Assembly (NCBI RefSeq): GCF_001673555.1
Contig: NZ_LZMB01000291.1
Span: 1 to 46,438, forward strand
Length of the DNA: 46,438 nt
Source of the DNA: Mycobacterium sp. 1165178.9
GTDB lineage: Bacteria; Actinomycetota; Actinomycetes; Mycobacteriales; Mycobacteriaceae
Reading direction: 5' to 3'
A program made the translations under genes and the position numbers. Under the pieces are notes generated by a model. It ran no database searches. It was given only the letters and a program-made list of their open reading frames with translations, and was not told where the DNA came from. This document shows positions 23,455 to 31,607 of this stretch, piece by piece. How positions within the stretch are numbered: position 1 is the stretch's first letter; every line of letters starts with the position of its first letter.

Positions 23455-24668
23455 CAGACACCGGCGCCCATCCGCACCGGCATGCGCTTGACGCCCGGCA
23501 CCATCGTGGCGCGCAGCCGCGTCACATCGCCGGTCAGTTCGATGCTCGGATAGGTGCCCAGCAGCACCTCGAACATCACCCTGGCCTCCAGCCGTGCCAG
23601 TTGTGCGCCGAGGCACGCGTGTTCGCCGGCCCCGAAGGCTATGTGTGGGTTCGGGTTTCGGGTGATGTCGAACTCCTCGCTGGTGGGGCCGAAGATCTCC
23701 TCGTCGCGGTTGGCCGCACCGTAGAGCATGACCACCGTTTCACCGGCCTTGATCTGGTGGCCGCGGATCTCGACGTCCTCGGTCGCTTCGCGTGCCATGT
23801 GGGTCACCGGGCTGGTGAACCGCAGCATCTCTTCGACTGCCAACGGCAACAGCTCGGGCTTCGAGCGAAGTAAGGCGAACTGATCGGGGTGATCCAGCAG
23901 CGCCAGCGTGCCCAGCGCGATCAGGTTGCGTGTCGTCTCGTTGCCGGCGACCAGCAGCAGGAAGGAGAAATTGAGCAGGTCCGCGTCGGTGAGGCGCTCG
24001 CCGTCGACCTCGGCGGCCGCCAGGATGGACAGGAGATCGTCCTGCCCGGTGACCTTGCCGGAGCGCCGCGCGTCGATCAGTTTGGTGAAGTACTCGTACA
24101 GCTCGCCGAGTGCCACGATGTTGTCCAGTTCGATATCGGGATCGGCGGTGCCCACCGCGGCGTCCGACCATGTGCGAAACCGCTCCCAGTCCTCCGGCGG
24201 CGCGCCGAGCATCTCCGCGATCATCCGGGTCGGCAGCGGCGCGGCAATCTCCTCGGCGAACTCGTACACCCGTGCCGGGTCGACGTCGTCGAGAATGCCC
24301 TTGACGATCTCGCGCACCTTGGGTTCCAGCAACGTGACCTGGCGTCGGGTGAAGCCCGAGTTGATCAGCTTGCGCAGCTGCCGGTGCCGTGGCGGGTCGG
24401 TGAAGATCAGGTTTCCCTCCTGCACCGGGCTTGGCATGGCGGGATCCGGGATCGAGATGCCCCTCGTCGACGTGAACTTCAGCGGATGACCGGAGACCTG
24501 GCGGATGTCCTCGTACTTGGTCAGGGCCCAAAAGTTCGTGACGTCGTTCCAGACCACCGGCATGCTGTTGCGCAGCTCGCGATAACCCGGATACGGGTCA
24601 CCGGCGTAGAAGTCCGGAGAGTGCAAAGGCAACGTGGACGTCGGTCTAGAGGTGGAGTCAGCGGGCAC
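23454..24668 (-). CDS. Cytochrome P450 (D), first gene of igr-like operon
   Basis: A 404-aa P450. I-helix VAGNETTRN is near residue 243, ExxR is in EEMLRFT, and haem loop FGAGEHACLG gives Cys352. FTDPPRHRQLRKLINSGFTRRQV resembles the CYP124/125/142 group that oxidises the terminal methyl of sterol or branched chains; the operon position equals that of cyp125. GTG 24668 has GAGGAAGG six bases upstream. Sterol-like chemistry is inferred from context, not shown. Confidence 0.9.
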   Translation of the reverse strand: MPADSTSRPTSTLPLHSPDFYAGDPYPGYRELRNSMPVVWNDVTNFWALTKYEDIRQVSGHPLKFTSTRGISIPDPAMPSPVQEGNLIFTDPPRHRQLRKLINSGFTRRQVTLLEPKVREIVKGILDDVDPARVYEFAEEIAAPLPTRMIAEMLGAPPEDWERFRTWSDAAVGTADPDIELDNIVALGELYEYFTKLIDARRSGKVTGQDDLLSILAAAEVDGERLTDADLLNFSFLLLVAGNETTRNLIALGTLALLDHPDQFALLRSKPELLPLAVEEMLRFTSPVTHMAREATEDVEIRGHQIKAGETVVMLYGAANRDEEIFGPTSEEFDITRNPNPHIAFGAGEHACLGAQLARLEARVMFEVLLGTYPSIELTGDVTRLRATMVPGVKRMPVRMGAGV

Positions 24669-24729
24669 TATGGGCCTTCCTCGACACACGGAGATCGGAC
24701 AGGTAATCGATGAATGTCCGGCAATGCTG

Positions 24730-24759
24730 TGTCTACAGGACAAACATCGCGAATGTCAA
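24730..24759 (-). promoter_or_regulatory. Candidate promoter of igr-like operon
   Basis: On the minus strand TTGACA (24759-24754) and TAGACA (24735-24730) are 18 bp apart and lie upstream of the P450 D start at 24668. The -10 match is imperfect. Neither operator family occurs here, so this operon may be controlled separately. Confidence 0.35.
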
Positions 24760-24790
24760 TCACTGTTTACGCACTTGAATGGCAATGGCG

Positions 24791-24820
24791 TTGACGCCAG
24801 TGCGTCCTTGGGTGTACATA
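24791..24820 (+). promoter_or_regulatory. Candidate promoter of ALDH/CaiB operon
   Basis: TTGACG (24791-24796) and TACATA (24815-24820) are 18 bp apart, followed by a leader to the aldehyde dehydrogenase start at 24905. Weak by eye. No GAGAAT-N4-ATTCTC site is present. Confidence 0.3.
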
Positions 24821-24904
24821 CTTGAAGAATTGTCGGATATGTCCGCATCGGCATCGGGCGACGCCGTACACTTCGGCGACCAATCGGGAAGGTCCAGTGA
24901 TGTG

Positions 24905-26362
24905 ATGGCCGAGTCGAGCCTGGTCGACAGCTATGGCGTTTATATCGATGGCCGGTGGGTCGAACCGGACACCGGGCGATACGACGTCGTCAACCCGGCG
25001 ACCGAGCAGGTCATCGCCTCGGCGCCGGACGCCAGTGTTGCGCAGGTTGAGCAGGCCATCGGTGCGGCGCGTGCCGCCTTCGATTCCGGGCCTTGGGCCG
25101 TGGCGGATCCAGCCGAGCGGTCCCGCTGCATCCAACAGCTCAGCGACGCGCTGCTCGCCCGGTGCGATGAAATCTACGCGCTGGCGCAGGCCGAGTGGGG
25201 CTGCACAGCAAACGAGCGGCTGATCCATGTGGAGGGCCCTGCGTTCATGGTCGGCCATGCCGCGGAACTTGCGCTCGAACCGGCTGAGGCGCCCATGGAC
25301 GCCTGGGGAGCGGCGGGGACCACCCTGTTGCGCTACGAGCCACTCGGTGTGGTCGCGGCGATGACCCCATGGAACTTCCCGCACACGCTGAACGTGATGA
25401 AGCTGGGTGCCGCACTAGCCGCGGGCAACACGCTCGTCCTCAAGCCCTCGCCGTTGACACCGCTGGCCGGTCTCGCGCTGGCGCGGCTGATCGACGAGGA
25501 GACCGAGATTCCACCGGGCGTCGTCAACGTCGTCACCCCGAGCAGTGTCGAGGCCAGCAGGATCTTGACCATCGATCCCCGGGTCGACATGGTGACCTTC
25601 ACCGGAAGTTCTGCCGTCGGTCGCGATGTGATGGCCGGCGCCGCAACCTCAATGAAGCGGATCCTGCTCGAGTGCGGCGGCAAATCGGCGAGCATCCTAC
25701 TAGACGATGTCGATCTGACCGACGAATTGTTCGACAGGCTGCTCTTCGAAGGGTGCACGATGCACGCGGGTCAGGCGTGCATCCTGAACAGTCGCCTGGT
25801 GGTCCCGGACACGCTGCACGACGAGGTCGTCGATCGGCTCGCCGAGCTGGCTCGCACCGTCACAGTAGGAGACCCGACCGACGAGGCGACCGGCATGGGT
25901 CCGCTGATCAGTCGCCAACATCTGGACAGGGTTCAGGGTTTCGTCAGGCGCGCGGAAACCGACGGGGCGAAGATTGCCGCCGGCGGCAGGCGGCCGGAGG
26001 GGCTCGATCGCGGTTTTTATTTCGAGCCAACGGTTTTGGTTGATGCCACCGCCGAGTCATTTATCGCGCAGGAGGAGGTGTTCGGCCCGGTGTTGACGGT
26101 GCTGCGCTACCGTAACGACGACGAAGCGGTCGGCATCGCAAACGATTCGGCCTACGGACTCGGTGGCGCGATCTGGGGCACCGACATCGAGCGTGCGGTC
26201 GGACTTGCGCGACGGATCAGGACCGGTCAGATCTCGATCAATGGCACGATACCCGGCGACGCGCCGTTCGGCGGGTTCAAGCAGAGCGGGATCGGGCGCG
26301 AGGGCGGCGTGATGGGGCTGCGGGCATACATGGAACCGAAGGCGATCGGAGTGCCCGAGTGA
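24905..26362 (+). CDS. NAD(P)-dependent aldehyde dehydrogenase
   Basis: A 485-aa ALDH oxidising an aldehyde to the acid. Motifs: MTPWNFP, the glutamate loop LECGGKSASI, the catalytic cysteine loop GQACILNSR, EEVFGPVLTV and FGGFKQSGIGREGG. I chose ATG 24905 (MAESSLVDSYG) with GGGAAGG at 24886-24892; longer in-frame starts reach 24779 but add a tail without a ribosome-binding site. The tandem CaiB gene overlaps its stop by four bases, consistent with acid formation then CoA transfer. Possibly acts after a P450. Confidence 0.92.
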   Translation: MAESSLVDSYGVYIDGRWVEPDTGRYDVVNPATEQVIASAPDASVAQVEQAIGAARAAFDSGPWAVADPAERSRCIQQLSDALLARCDEIYALAQAEWGCTANERLIHVEGPAFMVGHAAELALEPAEAPMDAWGAAGTTLLRYEPLGVVAAMTPWNFPHTLNVMKLGAALAAGNTLVLKPSPLTPLAGLALARLIDEETEIPPGVVNVVTPSSVEASRILTIDPRVDMVTFTGSSAVGRDVMAGAATSMKRILLECGGKSASILLDDVDLTDELFDRLLFEGCTMHAGQACILNSRLVVPDTLHDEVVDRLAELARTVTVGDPTDEATGMGPLISRQHLDRVQGFVRRAETDGAKIAAGGRRPEGLDRGFYFEPTVLVDATAESFIAQEEVFGPVLTVLRYRNDDEAVGIANDSAYGLGGAIWGTDIERAVGLARRIRTGQISINGTIPGDAPFGGFKQSGIGREGGVMGLRAYMEPKAIGVPE

Positions 26363-28722
26363 CCCGATCCCTGTCGGGGCTGCGGGTCGTCGAGGTAGGG
26401 ACCGACATTTCGGCGCCGTATTGCACCAAACTGCTCGTCGATCTCGGCGCCGACGTGTACAAGGTCGAGTCGCTGGCGGGGGATCCGCTGCGAAGCTGGG
26501 GCCCGTCGAGCGGACTGTTTGAGTATTTGAACGCCGGAAAGCACGGATTGACAATCGATCTCGAGGCGCATCCCGACGCGCTTGCTGGAATGTTTGCTGA
26601 AGCAGACGTGGTAGTCGAGGATCTGCCGGCCGGATCGGCCGACAGGTTGAACTGGGGGCTCAATCACGAAGCACTCCAACGCCTCAATCCGAATCTCGTT
26701 GTCGTCCGGATCTCCGACTACGGCCAAAAGGGCCCACGCCGGGATCGCCAGTCGACGTCGCTGACCCTGCAGGCCGCGTCAGGGTGGGTCAACACTCGCG
26801 AACTCGGCCGGGCGCCGGTACAGGCCGGCGTCCGTATCCCCGAGTACATCGCCGGCAGCTACGCAGCACTCGGGGCCCTGACGGCCCTGCGGGTCGCGGA
26901 TGCCGGTCTTGATCGGGTGATCGAGGTCGATGTCTCGGCGTTCGAGTCACTCTTGTCAACCTTGGCGTATCCGATGCTGATGGCTGAGCGTTTGAAAAGC
27001 CTTGGTCTTCCGGCGAATTCAAAGGCGGGTCCGATGCTCGGCATAGTACGCGCCGCCGACGGCTGGATCGGGATCAACTGCTTAACGGGGCAGCACTGGC
27101 TGGACGTCTGCGCGATGGTAGGACTGCCGGAATTCGGCGATCACCAAATAGCCATCATGCTGGGCGGCCCCGAACGCGCGGAGTTCTTCGCGAAGGCGCA
27201 GCCCTGGCTCGATTCGATGACCGTGGCCGATCTGGTCGAGTTGAGCCAGGCGATGCGAATCCCCGCGGCACCAGTCAACGATGGAGCATCCATCCTCGAC
27301 TGTCCCCAGTACCGCGAGCGGGGGTTCTTCATCGAAAGCGAAGCGGGAGGCCAACTTTTCCTCCGACCGGGCGCACCGTTCAGGTTGGCCCGCACGCCGG
27401 TTGAGCCACCGAAACCAGCGCCACGGCTGGGCGATCGAGCGGCAGCTTCATCGCACGATCGACGGACGAAGCCGGCCGCATCCGCAGTTGACGATGTGAC
27501 ACTGCCGTTCGCAGATCTCAAGGTTTTCGACCTGAGCACATTCTGGTCCGGCGCGTACCTCACCTGCTATCTGGGTGCCTTCGGCGCCGATGTCGTCAAG
27601 GTCGAGTCGATCCAACGTCCGGACGGTCACCGGTACTCGGGCGCGCTGCTGCGCAGCACCGATGACTGGTACGAGATAGGACCGATGTGGCAGGGCACCA
27701 ACCTCAACAAGCGCGATATCACCTTGAATCTCAGCACCGAAGACGGCCGCGAATTAGCCCTCAAGCTGGCCGCCGAGGCAGATGTCGTGGTGGAGAACTT
27801 CTCGCCGCGCGTGGTGGAGCAGTTCGGTTTGGACTACGCCTCGCTGGCGAAGGTGAATCCGGAGGTCATCATGGTCCGCATGCCGGGCCTAGGTCTCGAA
27901 GGTCCATGGCGCGACTACGTCGGGTGGGCACTGAATTTCGAGCAGATATCGGGGATGTCGGCGGCCACCGGTTACCCCGACGGTCCACCGTGCAACCTAC
28001 AAGGGCCTGCCGATCCGATCGTCGGTGTACACGCGACCGTCGCACTACTGGCCGCGCTCGAGCACAAGCGCAGAACCGGTGAAGGCCAACTGATCGAGGT
28101 CGCACAGATCGAGGTCGGCGCGGCGGTGGCGGCCGAGCCGGTCATCGAATACTCGTTAACCGGCCGGGCGTACGAGCGGGAAGGCAACCGCCACCGCAAC
28201 TACGCACAAGGCGTCTACGCGGCCAGTGGCGACGATGAGTGGGTGGCCGTCTCGGTGCGTGACGACTGCGACTGGGCCGCCGTCGTCGACGTGATCGGCC
28301 GTCCCGAACTGCTTAACGACCCGCGGTTCGCCTCACCACAGGCACGGCTGCACAATCACGACGCTCTCGACGAGGTGCTTTCCGGATGGGCGGCGAGTCG
28401 ACCGCCCGACGAGATCGCCGAGATGCTTCTTCACCGTGGTGTCCCCGCGGAGCGGATCCTCACCGCGGACCGGATGTACGACGTCGACCAGCTCGAGGCG
28501 CGCGGCTTCTACGAAGAGCTTGAGCATCGGCTCGCCGGACGACAGAGATTCCCGGGCTGGCCGTTTCGGATCACGCCGGGACCCGTGCGGCATCACCGCG
28601 CACCGTCGCCGACGCTCGGTCAACACAATGACGAGGTATTGGCGGCTCTCGGTCTGTCAGAGGACGAGCTGACGAAGCTGCGTGACGACCGGGTTATCGG
28701 CGAACGGCTGCTGAACGCCTAG
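26359..28722 (+). CDS. Tandem double-domain CaiB/BaiF CoA-transferase
   Basis: A 787-aa fusion of two family III CoA-transferase domains (residues about 1-365 and 390-787), the same architecture as Rv1866. Domain 2 keeps an aspartate at the active-site position (GPADPIVG), whereas domain 1 has glutamate (RIPEYIAG), so the N-terminal site may be altered. GTG 26359 overlaps the ALDH stop. Its 3' end overlaps the convergent MaoC gene by 29 bp. Family III enzymes normally work as interlocked dimers; a fusion would make one intramolecularly. Confidence 0.9.
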   Translation: MTRSLSGLRVVEVGTDISAPYCTKLLVDLGADVYKVESLAGDPLRSWGPSSGLFEYLNAGKHGLTIDLEAHPDALAGMFAEADVVVEDLPAGSADRLNWGLNHEALQRLNPNLVVVRISDYGQKGPRRDRQSTSLTLQAASGWVNTRELGRAPVQAGVRIPEYIAGSYAALGALTALRVADAGLDRVIEVDVSAFESLLSTLAYPMLMAERLKSLGLPANSKAGPMLGIVRAADGWIGINCLTGQHWLDVCAMVGLPEFGDHQIAIMLGGPERAEFFAKAQPWLDSMTVADLVELSQAMRIPAAPVNDGASILDCPQYRERGFFIESEAGGQLFLRPGAPFRLARTPVEPPKPAPRLGDRAAASSHDRRTKPAASAVDDVTLPFADLKVFDLSTFWSGAYLTCYLGAFGADVVKVESIQRPDGHRYSGALLRSTDDWYEIGPMWQGTNLNKRDITLNLSTEDGRELALKLAAEADVVVENFSPRVVEQFGLDYASLAKVNPEVIMVRMPGLGLEGPWRDYVGWALNFEQISGMSAATGYPDGPPCNLQGPADPIVGVHATVALLAALEHKRRTGEGQLIEVAQIEVGAAVAAEPVIEYSLTGRAYEREGNRHRNYAQGVYAASGDDEWVAVSVRDDCDWAAVVDVIGRPELLNDPRFASPQARLHNHDALDEVLSGWAASRPPDEIAEMLLHRGVPAERILTADRMYDVDQLEARGFYEELEHRLAGRQRFPGWPFRITPGPVRHHRAPSPTLGQHNDEVLAALGLSEDELTKLRDDRVIGERLLNA

Positions 28723-29194
28723 GTTCAGCATCGACCATGGCTGCGATGGTGTCGACCACGCATGCCGGTCGGTCGGACCCCTCAACCTCGACGGTGACTC
28801 GCACGGTGGCCCGGCCGCCCTTGTCGTTGCGTTCCACCTTGATCAGTTCGGCGCCGGCGCGGATGCGCGAGTCGACCGGTACCGGGGCAGGGAAGCGAAG
28901 CTTGTCAGAACCGTAGTTGACTTGCATCGACAGTCCCGCGACCCGATAAATCTGTTGCACGAGAATGGGAACCAGCGACAGCGTGAGATATCCGTGCGCG
29001 ATCGTCCTACCGTACGGACCCTTGGCGGCCCGCTCCGCGTCGACATGGATCCACTGATGATCACCGGTCGCCTCGGCGAACAGATCGATTTCCTTCTGCG
29101 TGACCTCGTGCCACCCGCTGTAGCCGAGGTGTTCACCGACGTGGGATTCGAACCCGGAGATGCCCTCGTAGACGGTGGGGGAGGCCTGCGTCAT
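28694..29194 (-). CDS. MaoC-family (R)-specific enoyl-CoA hydratase
   Basis: A 166-aa single hot-dog hydratase with the hydratase-2 motif: FAEATGDHQWIHVD (catalytic Asp and His) and YGRTIAHGYLTLSLVP. It hydrates trans-2-enoyl-CoA to a 3-hydroxyacyl-CoA. ATG 29194 overlaps the amidohydrolase stop by four bases, so the two are coupled. Confidence 0.88.
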   Translation of the reverse strand: MTQASPTVYEGISGFESHVGEHLGYSGWHEVTQKEIDLFAEATGDHQWIHVDAERAAKGPYGRTIAHGYLTLSLVPILVQQIYRVAGLSMQVNYGSDKLRFPAPVPVDSRIRAGAELIKVERNDKGGRATVRVTVEVEGSDRPACVVDTIAAMVDAEPRRSAAVRR

Positions 29195-30384
29195 GCCGGG
29201 ACCTTGAGCCCCAACTGCTCAATGGCGTTGCCGCCCATGATCTTCGCCTTCGCGGCATCGGAGATGCCGTCGAGCCGGTCGACAAAGCTCAACGGATCGC
29301 CGATGCCCTCGGGGTGGGGAAAGTCGGAGCCGAACATAACGTGATCCTCACCCATGATGTCGACGATCCCCTTGACGTCGTCCTCGAGGAACGGGTGGAT
29401 GTAGATGTTGCGTTTGAACACCTCGACGGGATGCTCGTCGAACTCCTTGGGCATGATCTTGTACGCGGTGTTGAGCTGTTCGAGAAGATTGCGCACCCAC
29501 CCGCTGCCGTTCTCGACGCAAAAGATCCTCAGGTCGGGGAACCGCGACAGCGCACCGTGGCAGATCATCGCGGCCAAGGTGTCCTCGATGGCGCGGTGGC
29601 CCATCACCACCTCGCGCAGTGCGCTCGGCTTGAACGACAGGTACTCGTCGCCGCCTTCCCATTCCATAAGGTGTTTCTGGTATCCGCTGTCCGACGCGTG
29701 CATGGTCACCGGAACGTCGGCTTTGACGACTTCTTCCCAGAACGGGTCGAACTCGGGCAGACCCATCGATCGCGAGCCGCCGAAGCGACTGGGCACCGGA
29801 GCTGGGCGAACCAAAAACGTTTTCATTCCCCGTTCGAGACACCAGTGCAGCTCCTTGATGGCCTCGTCGACGAGTGGCAGGCAAACGACGGGCGTCGCGA
29901 AGATGCGGTCGTGGTAGTTGAACGTCCAGTGTTCGTGCATCCACTCGTTGAGCGCATGGATGATTGCGTGGGTCAGGACGACGTCGTCGGTGGTGCGCTC
30001 CTCGATGAGGCTGGCGAGGGTGGGGTACATGACGCACTGATCTATGCCGAGTTCGTCCATCAGCTCCAACCTAGGGGCCGGGGCCTGGTAGGCCGGGATG
30101 ACATCCATTGCTTCACCGATGAATTCGCGGAAATTCAGCCCCTCTGGATTGTTGCCCAAGAAGTAGTCCTCGGCGCTGCCCGGCCTGGCCACTCGCTCGA
30201 ATGTCGGGTTGGGAATCATGTGGCTGATGTGGTCCTTGACGACGAGCTTGGGCCGTCCGTTGACCTCGACGTAGCCGACCTTGCCGCGGTGCTCTTTGGG
30301 CAGGTACTTGGTGAGCGCTTCCCTCGTCTCGTACATGTGGTTGTCGATGTCGAAGACCGGGTAGGGCAAGGACCGGGTAGACAT
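29191..30384 (-). CDS. Amidohydrolase-2 family metal-dependent hydrolase (1)
   Basis: A 397-aa TIM-barrel protein of the ACMSD-like amidohydrolase_2 family (decarboxylase or hydrolase). Metal-site landmarks: DIDNHMYE at the N-terminus, VTMHASDSGY in the middle and FGSDFPHPEG near the C-terminus. The start is ATG 30384 with GGAGGG upstream. It shares 'WTFNYHDRIFATP' and 'RPAPVP' segments with the protein at 39659-40852, so the two are close paralogues. Substrate unknown; ring cleavage or C-C hydrolysis is plausible. Confidence 0.88.
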   Translation of the reverse strand: MSTRSLPYPVFDIDNHMYETREALTKYLPKEHRGKVGYVEVNGRPKLVVKDHISHMIPNPTFERVARPGSAEDYFLGNNPEGLNFREFIGEAMDVIPAYQAPAPRLELMDELGIDQCVMYPTLASLIEERTTDDVVLTHAIIHALNEWMHEHWTFNYHDRIFATPVVCLPLVDEAIKELHWCLERGMKTFLVRPAPVPSRFGGSRSMGLPEFDPFWEEVVKADVPVTMHASDSGYQKHLMEWEGGDEYLSFKPSALREVVMGHRAIEDTLAAMICHGALSRFPDLRIFCVENGSGWVRNLLEQLNTAYKIMPKEFDEHPVEVFKRNIYIHPFLEDDVKGIVDIMGEDHVMFGSDFPHPEGIGDPLSFVDRLDGISDAAKAKIMGGNAIEQLGLKVPA

Positions 30385-30429
30385 GTGACTGATCCCTCCA
30401 GGGCAGCGAATATGACCGTTTACGCTATG

Positions 30430-30445
30430 TGGAAATGACGTTATC
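30430..30445. promoter_or_regulatory. Weak GAGAAT-N4-ATTCTC-like site
   Basis: TGGAAATGACGTTATC shares GACGTTATC with the site at 31109-31124 but has a poor left arm. It lies 45 bp upstream of the amidohydrolase start at 30384. Listed because of position; could be chance. Confidence 0.25.
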
Positions 30446-30463
30446 ACCAACATTCCGCAACAG

Positions 30464-31108
30464 CTATGCGGGGTTACCGCCCACGAGTTCTTGCCACGCT
30501 TTCACGACTGCTTCGGTAGTGGTCACCGTGCTCAGCAGGGCCAACGTGTTGTCGATGATCGATTCCGCGTATTCGCGTGGGTAGCCACATACCGCGTCGC
30601 GTGGGAGCACGAACTGATAGCTGCGGTTGACGGCGTCCATCACAAAGTTCTGAATCGCGATGTTGACCGAGACACCCACGCCCACAATGGTCTGGATTCC
30701 AAGGTTGCGGAGCACCGAGTCAAGGTCGGTACCCGTCATCGGTCCGACGCCGTGCGTGCGGGTAAGGACCAGATCGCTTGGATCCGGGCCGAACTCAGGT
30801 AGTACCGAGGCGCCGGGGCTGCCCGGAGTCAAATCGGCGGCGAACGACTTCCCCGCCATGAACAGCCTGGCATTGCTATTGGACCCGCGATTGTCTGGGC
30901 GCTTCTGCACAAGGCAATGCACCACCGAGACGCCGACCGCCCGAGCCGCGTCGAGAAGCGTGGCGATGTTGGGAATCGCCTCCCGGCTGGCTTCCTCGGC
31001 CAGCATGGGCAGGCCGGCCTGCGAGCCGATTACACCGCCCTGACATTCCTGGGTGACCAGGGCGGTGGTGGCGGGGGTCAACAGATCAAGCAGGCGGGGT
31101 TGCGGCAT
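30464..31108 (-). CDS. Isochorismatase-fold 'cysteine hydrolase' lacking the catalytic cysteine
   Basis: A 214-aa isochorismatase-like protein. The usual N-terminal acidic site is present as a Glu variant (ALVTQECQGG). At the nucleophile position, where the family has NxCV, it reads GVSVNIAIQNFVMDAV, so cysteine is alanine. It is therefore probably not a standard amidase; a lyase-like or binding role is possible. ATG 31108 is one base after the TATTCT -10 box of the operator, so a downstream start such as TTG 31081 (TPATTALVTQ) may be the true one. Divergent from the SnoaL-like gene. Confidence 0.8.
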   Translation of the reverse strand: MPQPRLLDLLTPATTALVTQECQGGVIGSQAGLPMLAEEASREAIPNIATLLDAARAVGVSVVHCLVQKRPDNRGSNSNARLFMAGKSFAADLTPGSPGASVLPEFGPDPSDLVLTRTHGVGPMTGTDLDSVLRNLGIQTIVGVGVSVNIAIQNFVMDAVNRSYQFVLPRDAVCGYPREYAESIIDNTLALLSTVTTTEAVVKAWQELVGGNPA

Positions 31109-31124
31109 GAGAATAGACGTTATC
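31109..31124. promoter_or_regulatory. GAGAAT-N4-GTTATC operator-like site in divergent promoter
   Basis: GAGAATAGACGTTATC, with one perfect and one 4/6 arm. The 15-mer ATGAGAATAGACGTT recurs exactly at 43768-43782. It gives TATTCT towards the minus-strand gene and TATCGT (31121-31126) towards the SnoaL-like gene, so one site can cover both promoters. Confidence 0.6.
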
Positions 31125-31169
31125 GTGTGCGAGAACGCAATTTCCAGTCAGTTGGTCGAGGGAGAGCAG

Positions 31170-31607
31170 ATGGATGCCTGGGAGCTCGAAGTCCGTGAGT
31201 CGGTGCGCCAAACGCTCGCGGACTATACCGCCGCCACCGACCGGTTCGATCTGCGCGGTCTCGCCGCTTGCTTCGCACCGGACGGCGTCCTCGAGTTCAC
31301 CGGCGGAGCGCACCCGCTCACCGGCCCCGCGGAGATCGAGGCGGGACTCGGCGCCGCCATGTCCAACGACCCCGACCCGGCGAGGCAGCCGCCCACTCAT
31401 GTGCGCCATCACGTTTCGAGCATTCGGTTCGGTTCTGTTGCCAGGGAGCGGGTTGAGGTCAGTAGCTATTTCGCCGTCCACACCGATATCGGCCTCGACC
31501 ATTGGGGACGGTATCGCGACGTTCTAGTAACGCTGAACGGGCACTGGTTGTTCGCGTATCGGCGCATCAACGTGGACGGCTTTGCAGCCGACAGCCTTAT
31601 GCGATGA
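31170..31607 (+). CDS. SnoaL-like / NTF2-like protein
   Basis: A 145-aa NTF2-fold protein: N-terminal helices TLADYTAATDRFDLRGLAACFAPDGVLEF, LTGPAEIEAGLGAAM, then strands HVRHHVSSIRFGS and HWGRYRDVLVTLNGHWLFAYRRI. Such proteins are isomerases, dehydratases or cyclases; no activity is assigned. ATG 31170 has GAGGGAGAG upstream. The 3' end overlaps the convergent LLM gene by 11 bp. Confidence 0.8.
   Translation: MDAWELEVRESVRQTLADYTAATDRFDLRGLAACFAPDGVLEFTGGAHPLTGPAEIEAGLGAAMSNDPDPARQPPTHVRHHVSSIRFGSVARERVEVSSYFAVHTDIGLDHWGRYRDVLVTLNGHWLFAYRRINVDGFAADSLMR

Noticed and set aside
24743-24770. ACAT...ATGT arms between P450 D and ALDH
   Set aside because: Only four base pairs of symmetry with a mismatched centre; not similar to the two operator families.
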